DNA of 45,695 bases. Origin: Bacillota bacterium (GTDB taxonomy: Bacteria > Bacillota > Clostridia > Lachnospirales > Lachnospiraceae). Position numbers and translations under genes: made by a program. Each line of letters starts with the position of its first letter. Position 1 is the first letter of the stretch. This document shows, piece by piece, positions 17,009-25,401 of this stretch. The stretch is from contig JAEZJW010000012.1 of NCBI GenBank assembly GCA_023415595.1, positions 1 through 45,695 of the forward strand, written 5' to 3'. The notes under the pieces were generated by a model. It worked only from the letters and a program-made list of their open reading frames with translations, was not told the origin of the DNA and ran no database searches.

Positions 17009-18454
17009 ATGGCAGTACCTAAAATCACTGTGATACGAGGTGTTAATATTATTGATGGATTGCATGATGAGCTGCAAAGGGAGAAGGCAATTATCAGTAA
17101 GGACGGAATAATTACCGATATTGTTAATCTAAATGAACTATCTGTACCGACTGATGCACAGTTTTTAGATTTTACAGGAATGACAGTTATTCCGGGTCTC
17201 ATAGATTCTCATGCTCACCTGACACAATCCGGTGTTGATGATTATATGAGACCATTCGCAGAGAGAATGTTTTCAAAATTAAAGAGGAATTCCTATCTTA
17301 CCTTAAAATCCGGTATTACTACTGTAAGAAATATGCCCGGTGGTTCTGGTAATAGAGTATTTAAATTCAGAGATAAAATTAACCAGGGTAAAATAACAGG
17401 ACCCAGAGTGCTAGTATGTGGGCCGGCTCTTTCACCTCCTTATGGATATTTCAGTTTGAAAATGTTTATACCCTTAAATAAATTTATGATTTTTATAATA
17501 AGCCATATTATGGGTGCTCACGGATTATCAATTGATGTTGACAACGAACAGGCAGCGAGGAAAGCTGTTCAGAAACTGAAAAGAAAAGGTGTAGACTTTA
17601 TCAAAACAGTGTCTCCAGGTTCGGCCATGCCATTTGTTGATAGAGACAATGGGCATAAAGAAGAGCTATTAAAAATGGGTGTAAGGCCGGATGTGATTGA
17701 ATCAGGCATGAAGCAGGAGGTACTGCAAGTGATCGTAGAGGAGGCACACAATGCCGGACTTAAGGTTGCTGTACATAATGTATGCTGGCCGGAAGGGTTT
17801 AAGGACACAGTAATGTCAGGGGCAGACAGTATAGAACATACGCCCCTGGGATTGTTGGATGATGATACCTTATTAACAATGAAAAGTAATAAGACATTTT
17901 GGGTTCCTACTGCTTTTACCTTTTATAATTGGTGCGATTATATTGATCATCCGGAGGAATATGATAAACCGGAGATTAGGGAATTAGTTCCCGAGCCATT
18001 TCATACACTGGGCAGCAAATCTCTGGATAAGGTGAGAGAGGGTATCAAACAAGGAACTTATCCTATGTGGAAGAAATTCTATGATGAAATGGATCGTTAT
18101 AAGAGTGAATATTTCCCTTATAACTTCAGGCGTGCTATTGACAATAAGATTAAAATTGTTGCAGGAGTTGATGCGGGTGCATCCGGATCCGGTTTTGTAC
18201 CACACGGAATGCTGTATAAAGAACTGGAACTGTTTGTTATGCACGGCATGAATGAATACGAGGCTATCCGTACAGCTACTATGAACGCAGCAGAACTGAT
18301 AGGTATGGAGGGTGAACTGGGAAGTATAGAATTAGGAAAAAGATGTGACTTGGTAGTATTAGCGGACAGTCCGATTGGTGATATATCAAATCTGAAAAAG
18401 GTTAATTATGTGATAAAGGATGGAGCTATTGTATATAAGAAGACATTAAAATAA
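17009..18454 (+). CDS. Metal-dependent amidohydrolase
   Basis: The 481-residue enzyme belongs to the amidohydrolase superfamily, imidazolonepropionase/prolidase-like branch, which hydrolyses C-N bonds in cyclic amides or dipeptides. ATG 17009 is chosen because AAGGAG lies 5 bases upstream; the frame extends to 16964. Metal-site residues are visible: His68 and His70 (DSHAHLTQ), a possible carboxylated Lys199 (FIKTVSPG), His256 (VAVHN), His277 (SIEHTP) and Asp388 (AGVDAGASG). The N-terminal and C-terminal beta strands (ELGSIELGKRCDLVVLA) form the usual composite domain. No signal peptide. Substrate unknown; the gene stands alone. Confidence 0.88.
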   Translation: MAVPKITVIRGVNIIDGLHDELQREKAIISKDGIITDIVNLNELSVPTDAQFLDFTGMTVIPGLIDSHAHLTQSGVDDYMRPFAERMFSKLKRNSYLTLKSGITTVRNMPGGSGNRVFKFRDKINQGKITGPRVLVCGPALSPPYGYFSLKMFIPLNKFMIFIISHIMGAHGLSIDVDNEQAARKAVQKLKRKGVDFIKTVSPGSAMPFVDRDNGHKEELLKMGVRPDVIESGMKQEVLQVIVEEAHNAGLKVAVHNVCWPEGFKDTVMSGADSIEHTPLGLLDDDTLLTMKSNKTFWVPTAFTFYNWCDYIDHPEEYDKPEIRELVPEPFHTLGSKSLDKVREGIKQGTYPMWKKFYDEMDRYKSEYFPYNFRRAIDNKIKIVAGVDAGASGSGFVPHGMLYKELELFVMHGMNEYEAIRTATMNAAELIGMEGELGSIELGKRCDLVVLADSPIGDISNLKKVNYVIKDGAIVYKKTLK

Positions 18455-18511
18455 TTCTATGTTGCTATTACTTAGCCCCAGGTTTCACAGAGTTACATAC
18501 AAGGATTTTCC

Positions 18512-18538
18512 TTGACAATTATTTGACGATAATATAAT
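18512..18538 (+). promoter_or_regulatory. Promoter of the 18592 gene
   Basis: TTGACA at 18512-18517 and TATAAT at 18533-18538 with a short 15-base spacer. Confidence 0.5.
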
Positions 18539-18591
18539 CTGATTTTGCTACTAAAGATTACTTAAATTATCAAACTTTGGAGGATGACAGT

Positions 18592-18942
18592 ATGGATAAC
18601 ACACAGGATAAGAAATCAGAATTAAAGCTGAATAAGGTTACTAAGGTTGTAAATGCAAAGGTTAAGGGCTCCTTTACACCCGAAGATGCGAATTATTTCG
18701 TGACAGAGTACATGAAGATAGTGAATCAGATTGATGCTAAGGAATATGAGCTCACCTTCGATTGTACTGAATTAAGGGTCAGCACTCAGGATATGGTTCC
18801 GATGTTAAGCGGTTGTTTTGAGATGTATAAGAAGGATGGATTTAAGAAGGTTACCTTTGACTGTGGCTCCAATGCAGCTTTAAGAATGCAGGTAAACAGA
18901 GTTGCCAGAATGACAGAACTCCAGTTATTTGAGATTTTATAA
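18592..18942 (+). CDS. Small STAS-like protein, copy B
   Basis: The 116-residue product starts at ATG 18592, 8 bases after GGAGG; the longer TTG frame at 18577 runs through the ribosome site and is rejected. Strand-helix alternation and shared positions (VNAKVKGSFTPEDANYF, YELTFDCTEL) make it a diverged paralogue of the 14607 product. Highly charged N-terminus, no membrane segment. The fold resembles STAS-type anti-sigma antagonists, but the call is from pattern only. Its terminator is followed by the convergent small polar gene at 19081. Role unknown. Confidence 0.65.
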   Translation: MDNTQDKKSELKLNKVTKVVNAKVKGSFTPEDANYFVTEYMKIVNQIDAKEYELTFDCTELRVSTQDMVPMLSGCFEMYKKDGFKKVTFDCGSNAALRMQVNRVARMTELQLFEIL

Positions 18943-19012
18943 TATTGCTATCACATATACCTACGGATCTGCTAAGTCCGATAACTATTAATTAAGAATG
19001 CATCTATCAATT

Positions 19013-19042
19013 AAGAGGCTGTTGGATCTTCAACAGCCTCTT
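19013..19042. terminator. Hairpin between convergent genes
   Basis: AAGAGGCTGTTG and CAACAGCCTCTT arms (12 bp) with a 6-base loop. Weak T tail on either strand; probably a shared terminator for 18592 (+) and 19081 (-). Confidence 0.65.
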
Positions 19043-19080
19043 ATGAGTGTACCCGGCAGGCGCATGTACCAAAAATACTA

Positions 19081-19287
19081 TTATCTTCCGGAATCAGACG
19101 TAGCTTTCGGGTTTGGTGTTTCTACCTTCGGGCTGTGTCTATAGTCTGTTACACTATTTGTGACACTGCTTTTCCCTTGTTTCTTGGAAGAGGTATCATT
19201 GAAGCTGTTTTTAAAATCCACATCGTTATCCGAATTATTATTTTTAGTACCGGTATCCTTAGACGGAGTGCCTTTGTTATCCTTCAT
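19081..19287 (-). CDS. Small Lys/Asn/Ser-rich polar protein
   Basis: The 68-residue product starts at ATG 19287, 8 bases after AAAGGAG; a TTG six codons upstream overlaps that ribosome site and is rejected. The product is highly hydrophilic (Lys, Asp, Asn, Ser, Thr), with phrases such as KDTGTKNNNSDND and TSDSGR at the end, no Cys and only one Trp-free aromatic cluster. No family recognised; likely disordered. One of five such genes in the window. Confidence 0.6.
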   Translation of the reverse strand: MKDNKGTPSKDTGTKNNNSDNDVDFKNSFNDTSSKKQGKSSVTNSVTDYRHSPKVETPNPKATSDSGR

Positions 19288-19484
19288 ATTCCATACTCCT
19301 TTCAATTCTTTTTCTTAGTATTCGTACCGGCAGTCATTCTATACATGATGATATTCAGATTGATTTTATTCGTTCCTGCATGATATATTATGAGAGGCGA
19401 AAGACTAAATCAAACCGATTTATTATAATGGAACAGGATAGAACAAATGAAAGATAAAATAATATCAGATCAGGAGATAACCCT

Positions 19485-20612
19485 ATGATAAACAGCGAGA
19501 TACTGGAAATCAGAAAACAGTTTAAGCATGAGAATTGCTCCATTACTAAGGTGAGTGGCTGTTATGTGGATGGTGAGAAGATAGTCAAAACGAAGTTTAC
19601 AGAATCCTTCCTTTGCTTGCCGGAGGAAGAGACCTTCAAGTATTTTGAGATATTTAAAAAAACCTTGTCGGGAACGATAGGTAAGAATCTGATTAATATG
19701 GAATTTCCTACAGATACGGAATTCGAAGGCGGAACCCAGGAGTTCCTGCTTCGATTAAGGGACAGCGAGCTGAAGGAGGAAACACTTATCGATGAGTTTT
19801 ATGATAAGGTCATACGGATGTATGATTATGTGGGGAATTATCTGATCCTTCTGATTTATTCGGCTTACGATGTTCCGGGCAAGACCAGTGACAAGCTGAT
19901 GATGGAGGATGCCTCCGATGAGGTGTACCGTTATATACTCTGTTCCATTTGTCCGGTCAAGCTTTCCAAGCCCGGATTAAGCTACAATGAGGAGACGAAC
20001 CATATCCAGAAGAGGATTCAGGACTGGGTGGTAGGAGCACCGGAAAACGGCTTCTTGTTCCCTGCCTTTAATGACCGCAGTACAGATCTGCATAATATCT
20101 TATATTATTCCGGGGATCCGGAGGAGCTACATACGGACTTCGTCGATCAGCTGCTTGGCTGCAGAGTGCCGATGTCTGCCGGAGGACAGAAGGAAACCTT
20201 CCAGACCTTAATTACAGAGACCTTAGGGGAAGCCTGTGAGTATGATATCATTAGAAACATCCATGAGAAGCTGAATGAAATCATCGAAGAACATAAACTG
20301 AATGAAATACCGGAGCCTCTGATCCTGGACAAAACTGAGGTGAAAACCTTATTTGCGGAATGCGGCGTTGAGGAAGAGAAGCTTCAGGAATTTGAGAAAA
20401 ATTATGATAAGGTAGCCGGTGAGAATACTGCCTTGCTTGCAGCCAATGTGGCAAATACCAGAGTGTTCGAGGTTAAGACACCGGATGTTATCGTTAAGGT
20501 GAATCCGGAACGCGCCGATCTGGTGGAGACAAAAATCGTGGACGGAAGAAAATGTCTGGTCATCGAGATCAATGATCAGGTAGAAGTGAACGGGATTGTA
20601 GTAAAAGCTTAA
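19485..20612 (+). CDS. DUF4317 family protein
   Basis: The 375-residue soluble protein matches the DUF4317 family common in Lachnospiraceae and other clostridia, by its opening INSEILEIRKQFKHENCSIT, the CYVDGEK region and the central SICPVKLSKPGLSY. The family has no established function. No signal peptide or membrane helix; acidic, helical C-terminal half and a short beta end (KCLVIEINDQVEVNGIVV). ATG 19485 follows CAGGAG. It stands before the small polar gene at 20724, which has its own ribosome site; joint transcription is possible because no terminator is seen between them. Confidence 0.85.
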   Translation: MINSEILEIRKQFKHENCSITKVSGCYVDGEKIVKTKFTESFLCLPEEETFKYFEIFKKTLSGTIGKNLINMEFPTDTEFEGGTQEFLLRLRDSELKEETLIDEFYDKVIRMYDYVGNYLILLIYSAYDVPGKTSDKLMMEDASDEVYRYILCSICPVKLSKPGLSYNEETNHIQKRIQDWVVGAPENGFLFPAFNDRSTDLHNILYYSGDPEELHTDFVDQLLGCRVPMSAGGQKETFQTLITETLGEACEYDIIRNIHEKLNEIIEEHKLNEIPEPLILDKTEVKTLFAECGVEEEKLQEFEKNYDKVAGENTALLAANVANTRVFEVKTPDVIVKVNPERADLVETKIVDGRKCLVIEINDQVEVNGIVVKA

Positions 20613-20723
20613 ATAAAAAATGGTATTACTGTTATTAGATTACGATATATTTATCTGTAAATCAGCAGATAATATAAATATCCTTCTTCCACATGGATGA
20701 AGTCTTATCATGGAGGTAATACC

Positions 20724-20921
20724 ATGTCAAACAAGATTAACAGTAAGGATCCCAATCATACGAATACGAACAATAACGGATTGGCAGAGAGAGACATCAC
20801 CGGTGACGACATGAATGCATTTAAGAATGCCATGGATAATCAACGAAGCTATGTAAGCGGAACCACCGGCCGTTCCTCCTCCAGCCATCAGTTTACGGAG
20901 AAGAACCCAAATAAGAAATGA
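20724..20921 (+). CDS. Small polar Asn/Ser/Thr-rich protein
   Basis: The 65-residue product starts at ATG 20724, 6 bases after TGGAGGT; an ATG at 20697 in frame lacks a ribosome site. Sequence is hydrophilic with Asn-rich start (NKINSKDPNHTNTNNN), a short helical part (DMNAFKNAMDNQRSY) and a Ser-rich end. No family recognised. Lies 111 bases after the DUF4317 gene and before a strong terminator. Confidence 0.65.
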   Translation: MSNKINSKDPNHTNTNNNGLAERDITGDDMNAFKNAMDNQRSYVSGTTGRSSSSHQFTEKNPNKK

Positions 20922-20940
20922 TTTATATTAACAGAAAATA

Positions 20941-20998
20941 AGTACCCTTTGCATTCGGTGTCATAGCGTTGATATCGGATGCAGAGGGTACTTTTTAC
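20941..20998. terminator. Terminator between the 20724 gene and convergent uvrC-like gene
   Basis: AGTACCCTTTGCAT and ATGCAGAGGGTACT arms around a longer loop, T run on the plus strand. Confidence 0.8.
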
Positions 20999-21957
20999 AG
21001 AAGCTCATATTGGTCCTCCGTTAAATCCGATATTTCAGAATATAATACATCCCTGAAATCGATGAAGGATTTCTCGGTATTTTCTTCGGATGCATGTTGT
21101 GCCGGATGGTACCTGCAGTTCTTTACAAATTCCCTGATTGCTTTCTCCGATAATTCCGGAAGCTTTAAGGTATCGATGATTCTGCCCTTCACTATATAGA
21201 ACAGCTTATATCCGTCTTCAGTCGGCAGTTTCAGCAGGATGTGCTTCGAAGCTAAGCTTCGATAGCCATCCAGCCCATTCTTAATAATTTTAAGGCAATG
21301 GATCATATCCCTGTAGATCGCAGCCGTCTCATACTGAAACCCCGATGCAGCTTCCTCCATTTTATTAAATATGGACCTAGATAATTTAAGAATATTATTA
21401 TCTGAAGAGAAAATCTCCAGCAGTATCTGCCTGTTTAGCTCATAGGCCTCATAATTCATGGTTACGGGAAACAGATGATATTCGAATTCATAGCAATTCG
21501 TTCCGCGGATGATCGGATAGATGCATCTCAACCTGTCTATAAACTCATTAATGGTGAATCTGCTCCGAAACGGCCCGAAGCAGTCCTCCTCCCTTTCTGC
21601 TGCAACAGAGATAGGACGGGAAGGGTTACAGGCTTCCACCTTAAGGAAGAAGTAGCGCTGGTCATTTTTCATCTGGGCATTGAACCTGGGCTTATGCTCC
21701 TTGATCAGGCGGCACTCCAGTAATCTTGCCTCCAGATGAGTATCAGTAATGATATAATCAATGTCCTTTATTGCAGATACCATCCGGGTTACCTTCTCCC
21801 ACTTTGGAGAAGCAGTAAAATAGGATTGTACTCTTTTCTTCAGGCATTTGCTCTTACCGATATAGATGATGTTCTTCCGGGAATCAAGCATCTTATAGAT
21901 TCCGGGACGCTCCGGGAGCTGTCTTACCTTCTCTTTCAGATTCTCTGTATTATTCAT
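20995..21957 (-). CDS. GIY-YIG nuclease, short UvrC-like (Cho type)
   Basis: The 320-residue protein resembles the N-terminal half of UvrC, the incision subunit of nucleotide excision repair. The GIY-YIG domain is at about residues 17-95 (GIYKML, IIYIGKS, followed by KRVQSYF), and a UVR-type helical hairpin that contacts UvrB is at about 205-235 (NKMEEAASGFQYETAAIYRD). The C-terminal RNase H-like nuclease and HhH domains of full UvrC are absent, so this is like the Cho endonuclease, which makes only the 3' incision. ATG 21957 has a weak ribosome site (AAAGGTGAA). A full-length uvrC is expected elsewhere in the genome. Confidence 0.85.
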   Translation of the reverse strand: MNNTENLKEKVRQLPERPGIYKMLDSRKNIIYIGKSKCLKKRVQSYFTASPKWEKVTRMVSAIKDIDYIITDTHLEARLLECRLIKEHKPRFNAQMKNDQRYFFLKVEACNPSRPISVAAEREEDCFGPFRSRFTINEFIDRLRCIYPIIRGTNCYEFEYHLFPVTMNYEAYELNRQILLEIFSSDNNILKLSRSIFNKMEEAASGFQYETAAIYRDMIHCLKIIKNGLDGYRSLASKHILLKLPTEDGYKLFYIVKGRIIDTLKLPELSEKAIREFVKNCRYHPAQHASEENTEKSFIDFRDVLYSEISDLTEDQYELL

Positions 21958-22155
21958 CGGTTCACCTTTACAAACAGTCTTTCACAATTACTACTATGTT
22001 ACTATGATATCAGATTCCGCCTGCCTTGCCAAATGCAAATTTTGTGTCAGAAGGTATGAGTTTACAATAACTTGGAAAAGAAGGTAAACCATGGTATGAT
22101 ATAGTTTATGAAGTAGTATAAGTAGAAATCTATTTAGAAATGAGGTGCTGATTGT

Positions 22156-22602
22156 ATGGAAGACAAGCTTATCGCTCCCTGTGGTATGAACTGCGGCGTG
22201 TGTATCAATTACCTTTCGATGAAGAATGAGATTAATAAGAAAGGATTTCGTAAGACTTACTGTCCCGGTTGCCTGCCACGGGGCGAGAACTGTACCTATA
22301 TGAAGAAGAACTGTGTTCTGATAGGAGAAGGGATCCTCCGTTTTTGCACCGAATGCAAGGAATATCCCTGCAATCGTCTGAAGGCTTTGGATAAGCGCTA
22401 TCGCATGAAGTATCATATGAGCATGATAGATAATCTGGAGTACAGGAAGGAATATGGAATGGAGAGGTTACTGGAGAGGGAGGAAGCCAAATGGCTATGC
22501 CCGGAATGTGGTGAAGTAATCTGCTGTCATAATGGTCTATGCCTAAGCTGCAGTCTGGATACTCTTCGTGAGAAGAAGACCTATCGCTGGGGAGAGGATT
22601 AA
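22156..22602 (+). CDS. DUF3795 Cys-rich protein
   Basis: The 148-residue soluble protein opens with IAPCGMNCGVCINYL and has further Cys pairs (CPGC, CTECKEYPC, CPECGEVICCHNGLCLSC), typical of the DUF3795 family, which probably binds zinc or an iron-sulfur cluster; the function is not established. ATG follows a GAGGTGCTG site. Divergent from the uvrC-like gene with about 200 bases between, and upstream of the ammonium transporter, which has its own promoter. Confidence 0.85.
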   Translation: MEDKLIAPCGMNCGVCINYLSMKNEINKKGFRKTYCPGCLPRGENCTYMKKNCVLIGEGILRFCTECKEYPCNRLKALDKRYRMKYHMSMIDNLEYRKEYGMERLLEREEAKWLCPECGEVICCHNGLCLSCSLDTLREKKTYRWGED

Positions 22603-22623
22603 TTTTTTAAATTTATTAATTTG

Positions 22624-22657
22624 GGTATTGACATATAGAAAATACCTATGTTATACT
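22624..22657 (+). promoter_or_regulatory. Promoter of amt with overlapping dyad
   Basis: TTGACA at 22628-22633 and TATACT at 22652-22657 with 18-base spacer. An inverted repeat GGTATT...AATACC (22624-22646) overlaps the -35, a possible regulator site. Transcription would start near 22664, giving a 305-base leader. Confidence 0.7.
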
Positions 22658-22697
22658 CTCGATATTCTATTTATAGGAATCCCAAATTAAGACAAAG

Positions 22698-22734
22698 AGG
22701 TCAAAGCAACTTGCTTTGACCTTATTTTTATTTT
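22698..22734 (+). terminator. amt leader hairpin 1
   Basis: AGGTCAAAGCA (22698-22708) pairs with TGCTTTGACCT (22712-22722), followed by TATTTTTATTTT. Terminator-like, placed about 35 bases after the predicted transcription start. Confidence 0.8.
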
Positions 22735-22747
22735 GATAAAGGGCGAA

Positions 22748-22785
22748 GGAGTCAAAGTTTTTCTTTGACCCCTTTTCTGTTTTTC
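22748..22785 (+). terminator. amt leader hairpin 2
   Basis: GTCAAAG (22751-22757) pairs with CTTTGAC (22763-22769), extended past one mismatch by GG/CC; followed by TTTTCTGTTTTT. Terminator-like. Confidence 0.7.
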
Positions 22786-22798
22786 AGAGTTCTATCCT

Positions 22799-22840
22799 TG
22801 ACAAAGAGGTCAAAACCATTCGGTTTTGACCTCTTTGTCA
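22799..22840 (+). promoter_or_regulatory. amt leader hairpin 3, 19-bp perfect stem
   Basis: Arms 22799-22817 and 22822-22840 are perfectly complementary with loop ATTC. No T run follows. The left arm shares GACAAAGAGGTCAAA with the left side of hairpin 1 (22691-22705). Confidence 0.8.
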
Positions 22841-22968
22841 TTTATCAGGATAAGTCCTCACAGAAGACGGATTCGTTCCGGGTTAATTATAAGATAACCG
22901 CGTATCAATTAAAGATTTGTCTTAAGGAGGGATTCTTAAGAAATAAAATTATAATAGGAGGGATTGTT

Positions 22969-24663
22969 ATGTTTTCATCTGTTAATGTTATTTGGGTCCT
23001 GGTAGCGGCAGCTCTCGTTTTCTTCATGCAGGCGGGTTTCGCTATGGTTGAGACCGGTTTTACACGGGCTAAAAATGCCGGCAATATCATTATGAAGAAC
23101 CTCATGGATTTTTCTCTGGGTACACCAATCTATTGGTTGATTGGTTTTGGCATTATGTTTGGAGGAAGCAGCGCACTGATCGGTGGGTTCGACCCAATGG
23201 TGAAAGGAGATTATTCCTCCATACTTCCAAACGGTGTACCTTTAATGGCATTCCTGATCTTCCAGACTGTATTCTGCGCTACAGCGGCAACGATCGTATC
23301 CGGTGCCATGGCGGAAAGAACGAAGTTCTCAGCTTATTGTATCTACAGTATGGTCATCAGTGCCATTATTTACCCGGTGTCAGGTCATTGGATCTGGGGC
23401 GGCGGCTGGCTGGCAGATATGGGCTTCCATGATTTCGCCGGTTCCACAGCGGTTCATATGGTTGGCGGCATCTCGGCATTGATTGGTGCTAAGATACTTG
23501 GGCCCCGTATTGGTAAATACGATAAGAACGGGAAACCGAAGGCAATTCCCGGCCATAGCTTAACCTTAGGTGCATTGGGTGTATTTATCTTATGGTTCTG
23601 CTGGTTTGGGTTCAACGGAGGCTCCACGGTATCTGCCACTGGAGATGATGTTCTGGCTTCTATGAGTAATATCTTTGTTACAACGAATATGGCTGCGGCA
23701 GTATCTAGTATCACGGTAATGCTGATTACCTGGATCCGCTATAAGAAGCCCGATGTATCCATGACACTAAACGGTTCTCTGGCAGGTTTGGTTGCCATAA
23801 CCGCCGGCTGTGATCTGGTCAGCCCCTTCGGTGCCGCAATGATTGGCATCATCGCAGGCTTTGCGGTTGTATTCGGTATTGAATTTATAGATAAGGTCGT
23901 TAAAATCGATGATCCTGTTGGTGCAATCGGAGTTCACGGAATCTGTGGTGCTTTAGGAACGATCCTGACCGGTTTATTTGCATTAGAGGATGGCTTATTC
24001 TATGGAGGTGGAACCTCCTTCTTGGTTACTCAGATTATTGGAGTCGGAGCTGTAGCTGCCTGGGTAGCTGTTACTATCACCATAACCTTCCTGATCATTA
24101 AGCATACCATCGGCCTCAGAGTTAGTAAGGAAGAGGAAATCACCGGTCTGGATGTACATGAGCATGGCTTAGTCAGTGCCTATGCAGACTTTATGCCATC
24201 CGTCGATATGTCCAGTGTAGTGGATGTAGAGGTAGCCGCAGGAAAATCTATATCAGAAGCGGTACCTGTGACCAGACTTAAGGTGGATAAGGGAGACGGT
24301 ACAACACACAAACTAACTAAGGTTGAGATCATCACGAAGCAGAGCAAGTTTGAAGTACTGAAGGCTGCAATGAATGCAATCGGTGTAACCGGTATGACTG
24401 TAACCAATGTACTTGGCTGCGGAATCCAGAAGGGTTCTTCTGAATTCTACCGCGGAGTACCGCTTGAGATGAATCTGCTGCCTAAGGTACAGGTGGAGAT
24501 CGTAGTCAGCAAGGTACCTGTGAACCTGGTGGTGGAGGAAGCCAGAAAGGCCCTATATACCGGTAACATTGGCGATGGCAAGATCTTTGTATATGATGTA
24601 GAGAATGTCATTAAGGTCCGTACCGGAGAGACCGGTTATGATGCTCTGCAGGGTGAGGAATAA
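22969..24663 (+). CDS. amt: Ammonium transporter fused to a PII signal protein
   Basis: The 564-residue product starts at ATG 22969, 6 bases after AGGAGGG; the frame extends upstream but only through leader hairpins. Residues 1 to about 400 form an 11-helix Amt/Rh channel (WVLVAAALVFFMQAGFAMVE, GHWIWGGGWL, HMVGGISAL, GVHGICGALG). After a linker, residues about 450-564 are a complete GlnB/GlnK-type PII domain: VEIITKQSKFEVL, a T-loop with Tyr494 (SEFYRG), LPKVQVEIVV and a nucleotide-binding GDGKIFVYDVENVIKVRTGE segment. PII normally plugs AmtB as a separate trimer when nitrogen is ample; here gate and channel are one chain, so regulation should be stoichiometric. Confidence 0.95.
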   Translation: MFSSVNVIWVLVAAALVFFMQAGFAMVETGFTRAKNAGNIIMKNLMDFSLGTPIYWLIGFGIMFGGSSALIGGFDPMVKGDYSSILPNGVPLMAFLIFQTVFCATAATIVSGAMAERTKFSAYCIYSMVISAIIYPVSGHWIWGGGWLADMGFHDFAGSTAVHMVGGISALIGAKILGPRIGKYDKNGKPKAIPGHSLTLGALGVFILWFCWFGFNGGSTVSATGDDVLASMSNIFVTTNMAAAVSSITVMLITWIRYKKPDVSMTLNGSLAGLVAITAGCDLVSPFGAAMIGIIAGFAVVFGIEFIDKVVKIDDPVGAIGVHGICGALGTILTGLFALEDGLFYGGGTSFLVTQIIGVGAVAAWVAVTITITFLIIKHTIGLRVSKEEEITGLDVHEHGLVSAYADFMPSVDMSSVVDVEVAAGKSISEAVPVTRLKVDKGDGTTHKLTKVEIITKQSKFEVLKAAMNAIGVTGMTVTNVLGCGIQKGSSEFYRGVPLEMNLLPKVQVEIVVSKVPVNLVVEEARKALYTGNIGDGKIFVYDVENVIKVRTGETGYDALQGEE

Positions 24664-24717
24664 GATTAAACTGCTAATTTCTTGGAGAATATCCATGCAA
24701 CATACTACTCTCTTTTA

Positions 24718-24758
24718 GGAAAGGGGATGTGATTAGAAAATCACATCCCCTTTCCTTT
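24718..24758 (+). terminator. Terminator of the amt gene
   Basis: 17-bp perfect arms GGAAAGGGGATGTGATT and AATCACATCCCCTTTCC, then TTTTC. Confidence 0.88.
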
Positions 24759-24825
24759 TCGTCAGCCCGGTACACTCTGGTGGAACAGGAAAAATATCAA
24801 AGAGGTATGATATTAATATAAAACA

Positions 24826-24834
24826 TGGTATAAT
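24826..24834 (+). promoter_or_regulatory. Extended -10 of the sigma operon
   Basis: TGGTATAAT, 64 bases before ATG 24898. No clear -35 and no ECF-type GGAAC/CGTC pair. Confidence 0.45.
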
Positions 24835-24897
24835 TTAGCATATATTTTGTGACCTAATAAAGTAATGATACGTTTTGCTAATGAGGGGAGGTTAATA

Positions 24898-25401
24898 ATG
24901 GAAAACACTCAGTGCACTGAACCATGGGTTTTTAAAGAATGGATACTGGATCGTTATGACAGTTACAAAACGATGCTGTTTCGAATTGCATTTTCCTACC
25001 TGGGTAACCGGCATGACTGCGAAGACATTCTGCAGGAGGCCTTTATCAGGTTGTGCTATAAAGCACCCGAATTCCCAAGTGAAGAAGATGAGAAGAGATG
25101 GCTGATCCGTGTGACGATCAATCTCTGTAAAAGCCAATTACGCAGCTTTTGGAACCGAAACAAGCAAAACATAGAGGAACTTGAGATATTTGCTCCGGAA
25201 CCGGAGGATAAGGAGATCCTGCAGGAGATCCTCCGCTTGCCGACTAATTATAAAATAGTAATCTATCTACATTATATTGAGGGATATAAGGTGGCCGAAA
25301 TAGCCAATATCCTAAAAGTCAGCGAATCTGCCGTCAAAATGAGGCTGAAGCGCGGAAGGGAACAATTAAAAATAGAAATGGAGGGATTTTATGAAGCCTG
25401 A
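24898..25401 (+). CDS. ECF-type RNA polymerase sigma factor
   Basis: The 167-residue protein has the two sigma domains only: region 2 (FRIAFSYLGNRHDCEDILQE, about residues 25-50) for -10 recognition and core binding, and region 4 (about 110-160; YKVAEIANILKVSESAVKMR) for the -35. ATG 24898 follows GGGGAGG; a frame from 24865 lacks a ribosome site. It overlaps the next gene by 11 bases, the usual sigma/anti-sigma coupling. ECF sigmas switch on envelope or stress genes when the anti-sigma releases them. The signal is unknown. Confidence 0.93.
   Translation: MENTQCTEPWVFKEWILDRYDSYKTMLFRIAFSYLGNRHDCEDILQEAFIRLCYKAPEFPSEEDEKRWLIRVTINLCKSQLRSFWNRNKQNIEELEIFAPEPEDKEILQEILRLPTNYKIVIYLHYIEGYKVAEIANILKVSESAVKMRLKRGREQLKIEMEGFYEA

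Noticed and set aside
22765..22968. N-terminal extension of the ammonium transporter
   Set aside because: It is made of leader hairpin sequence; AGGAGGG and the hydrophobic N-terminus fix ATG 22969.
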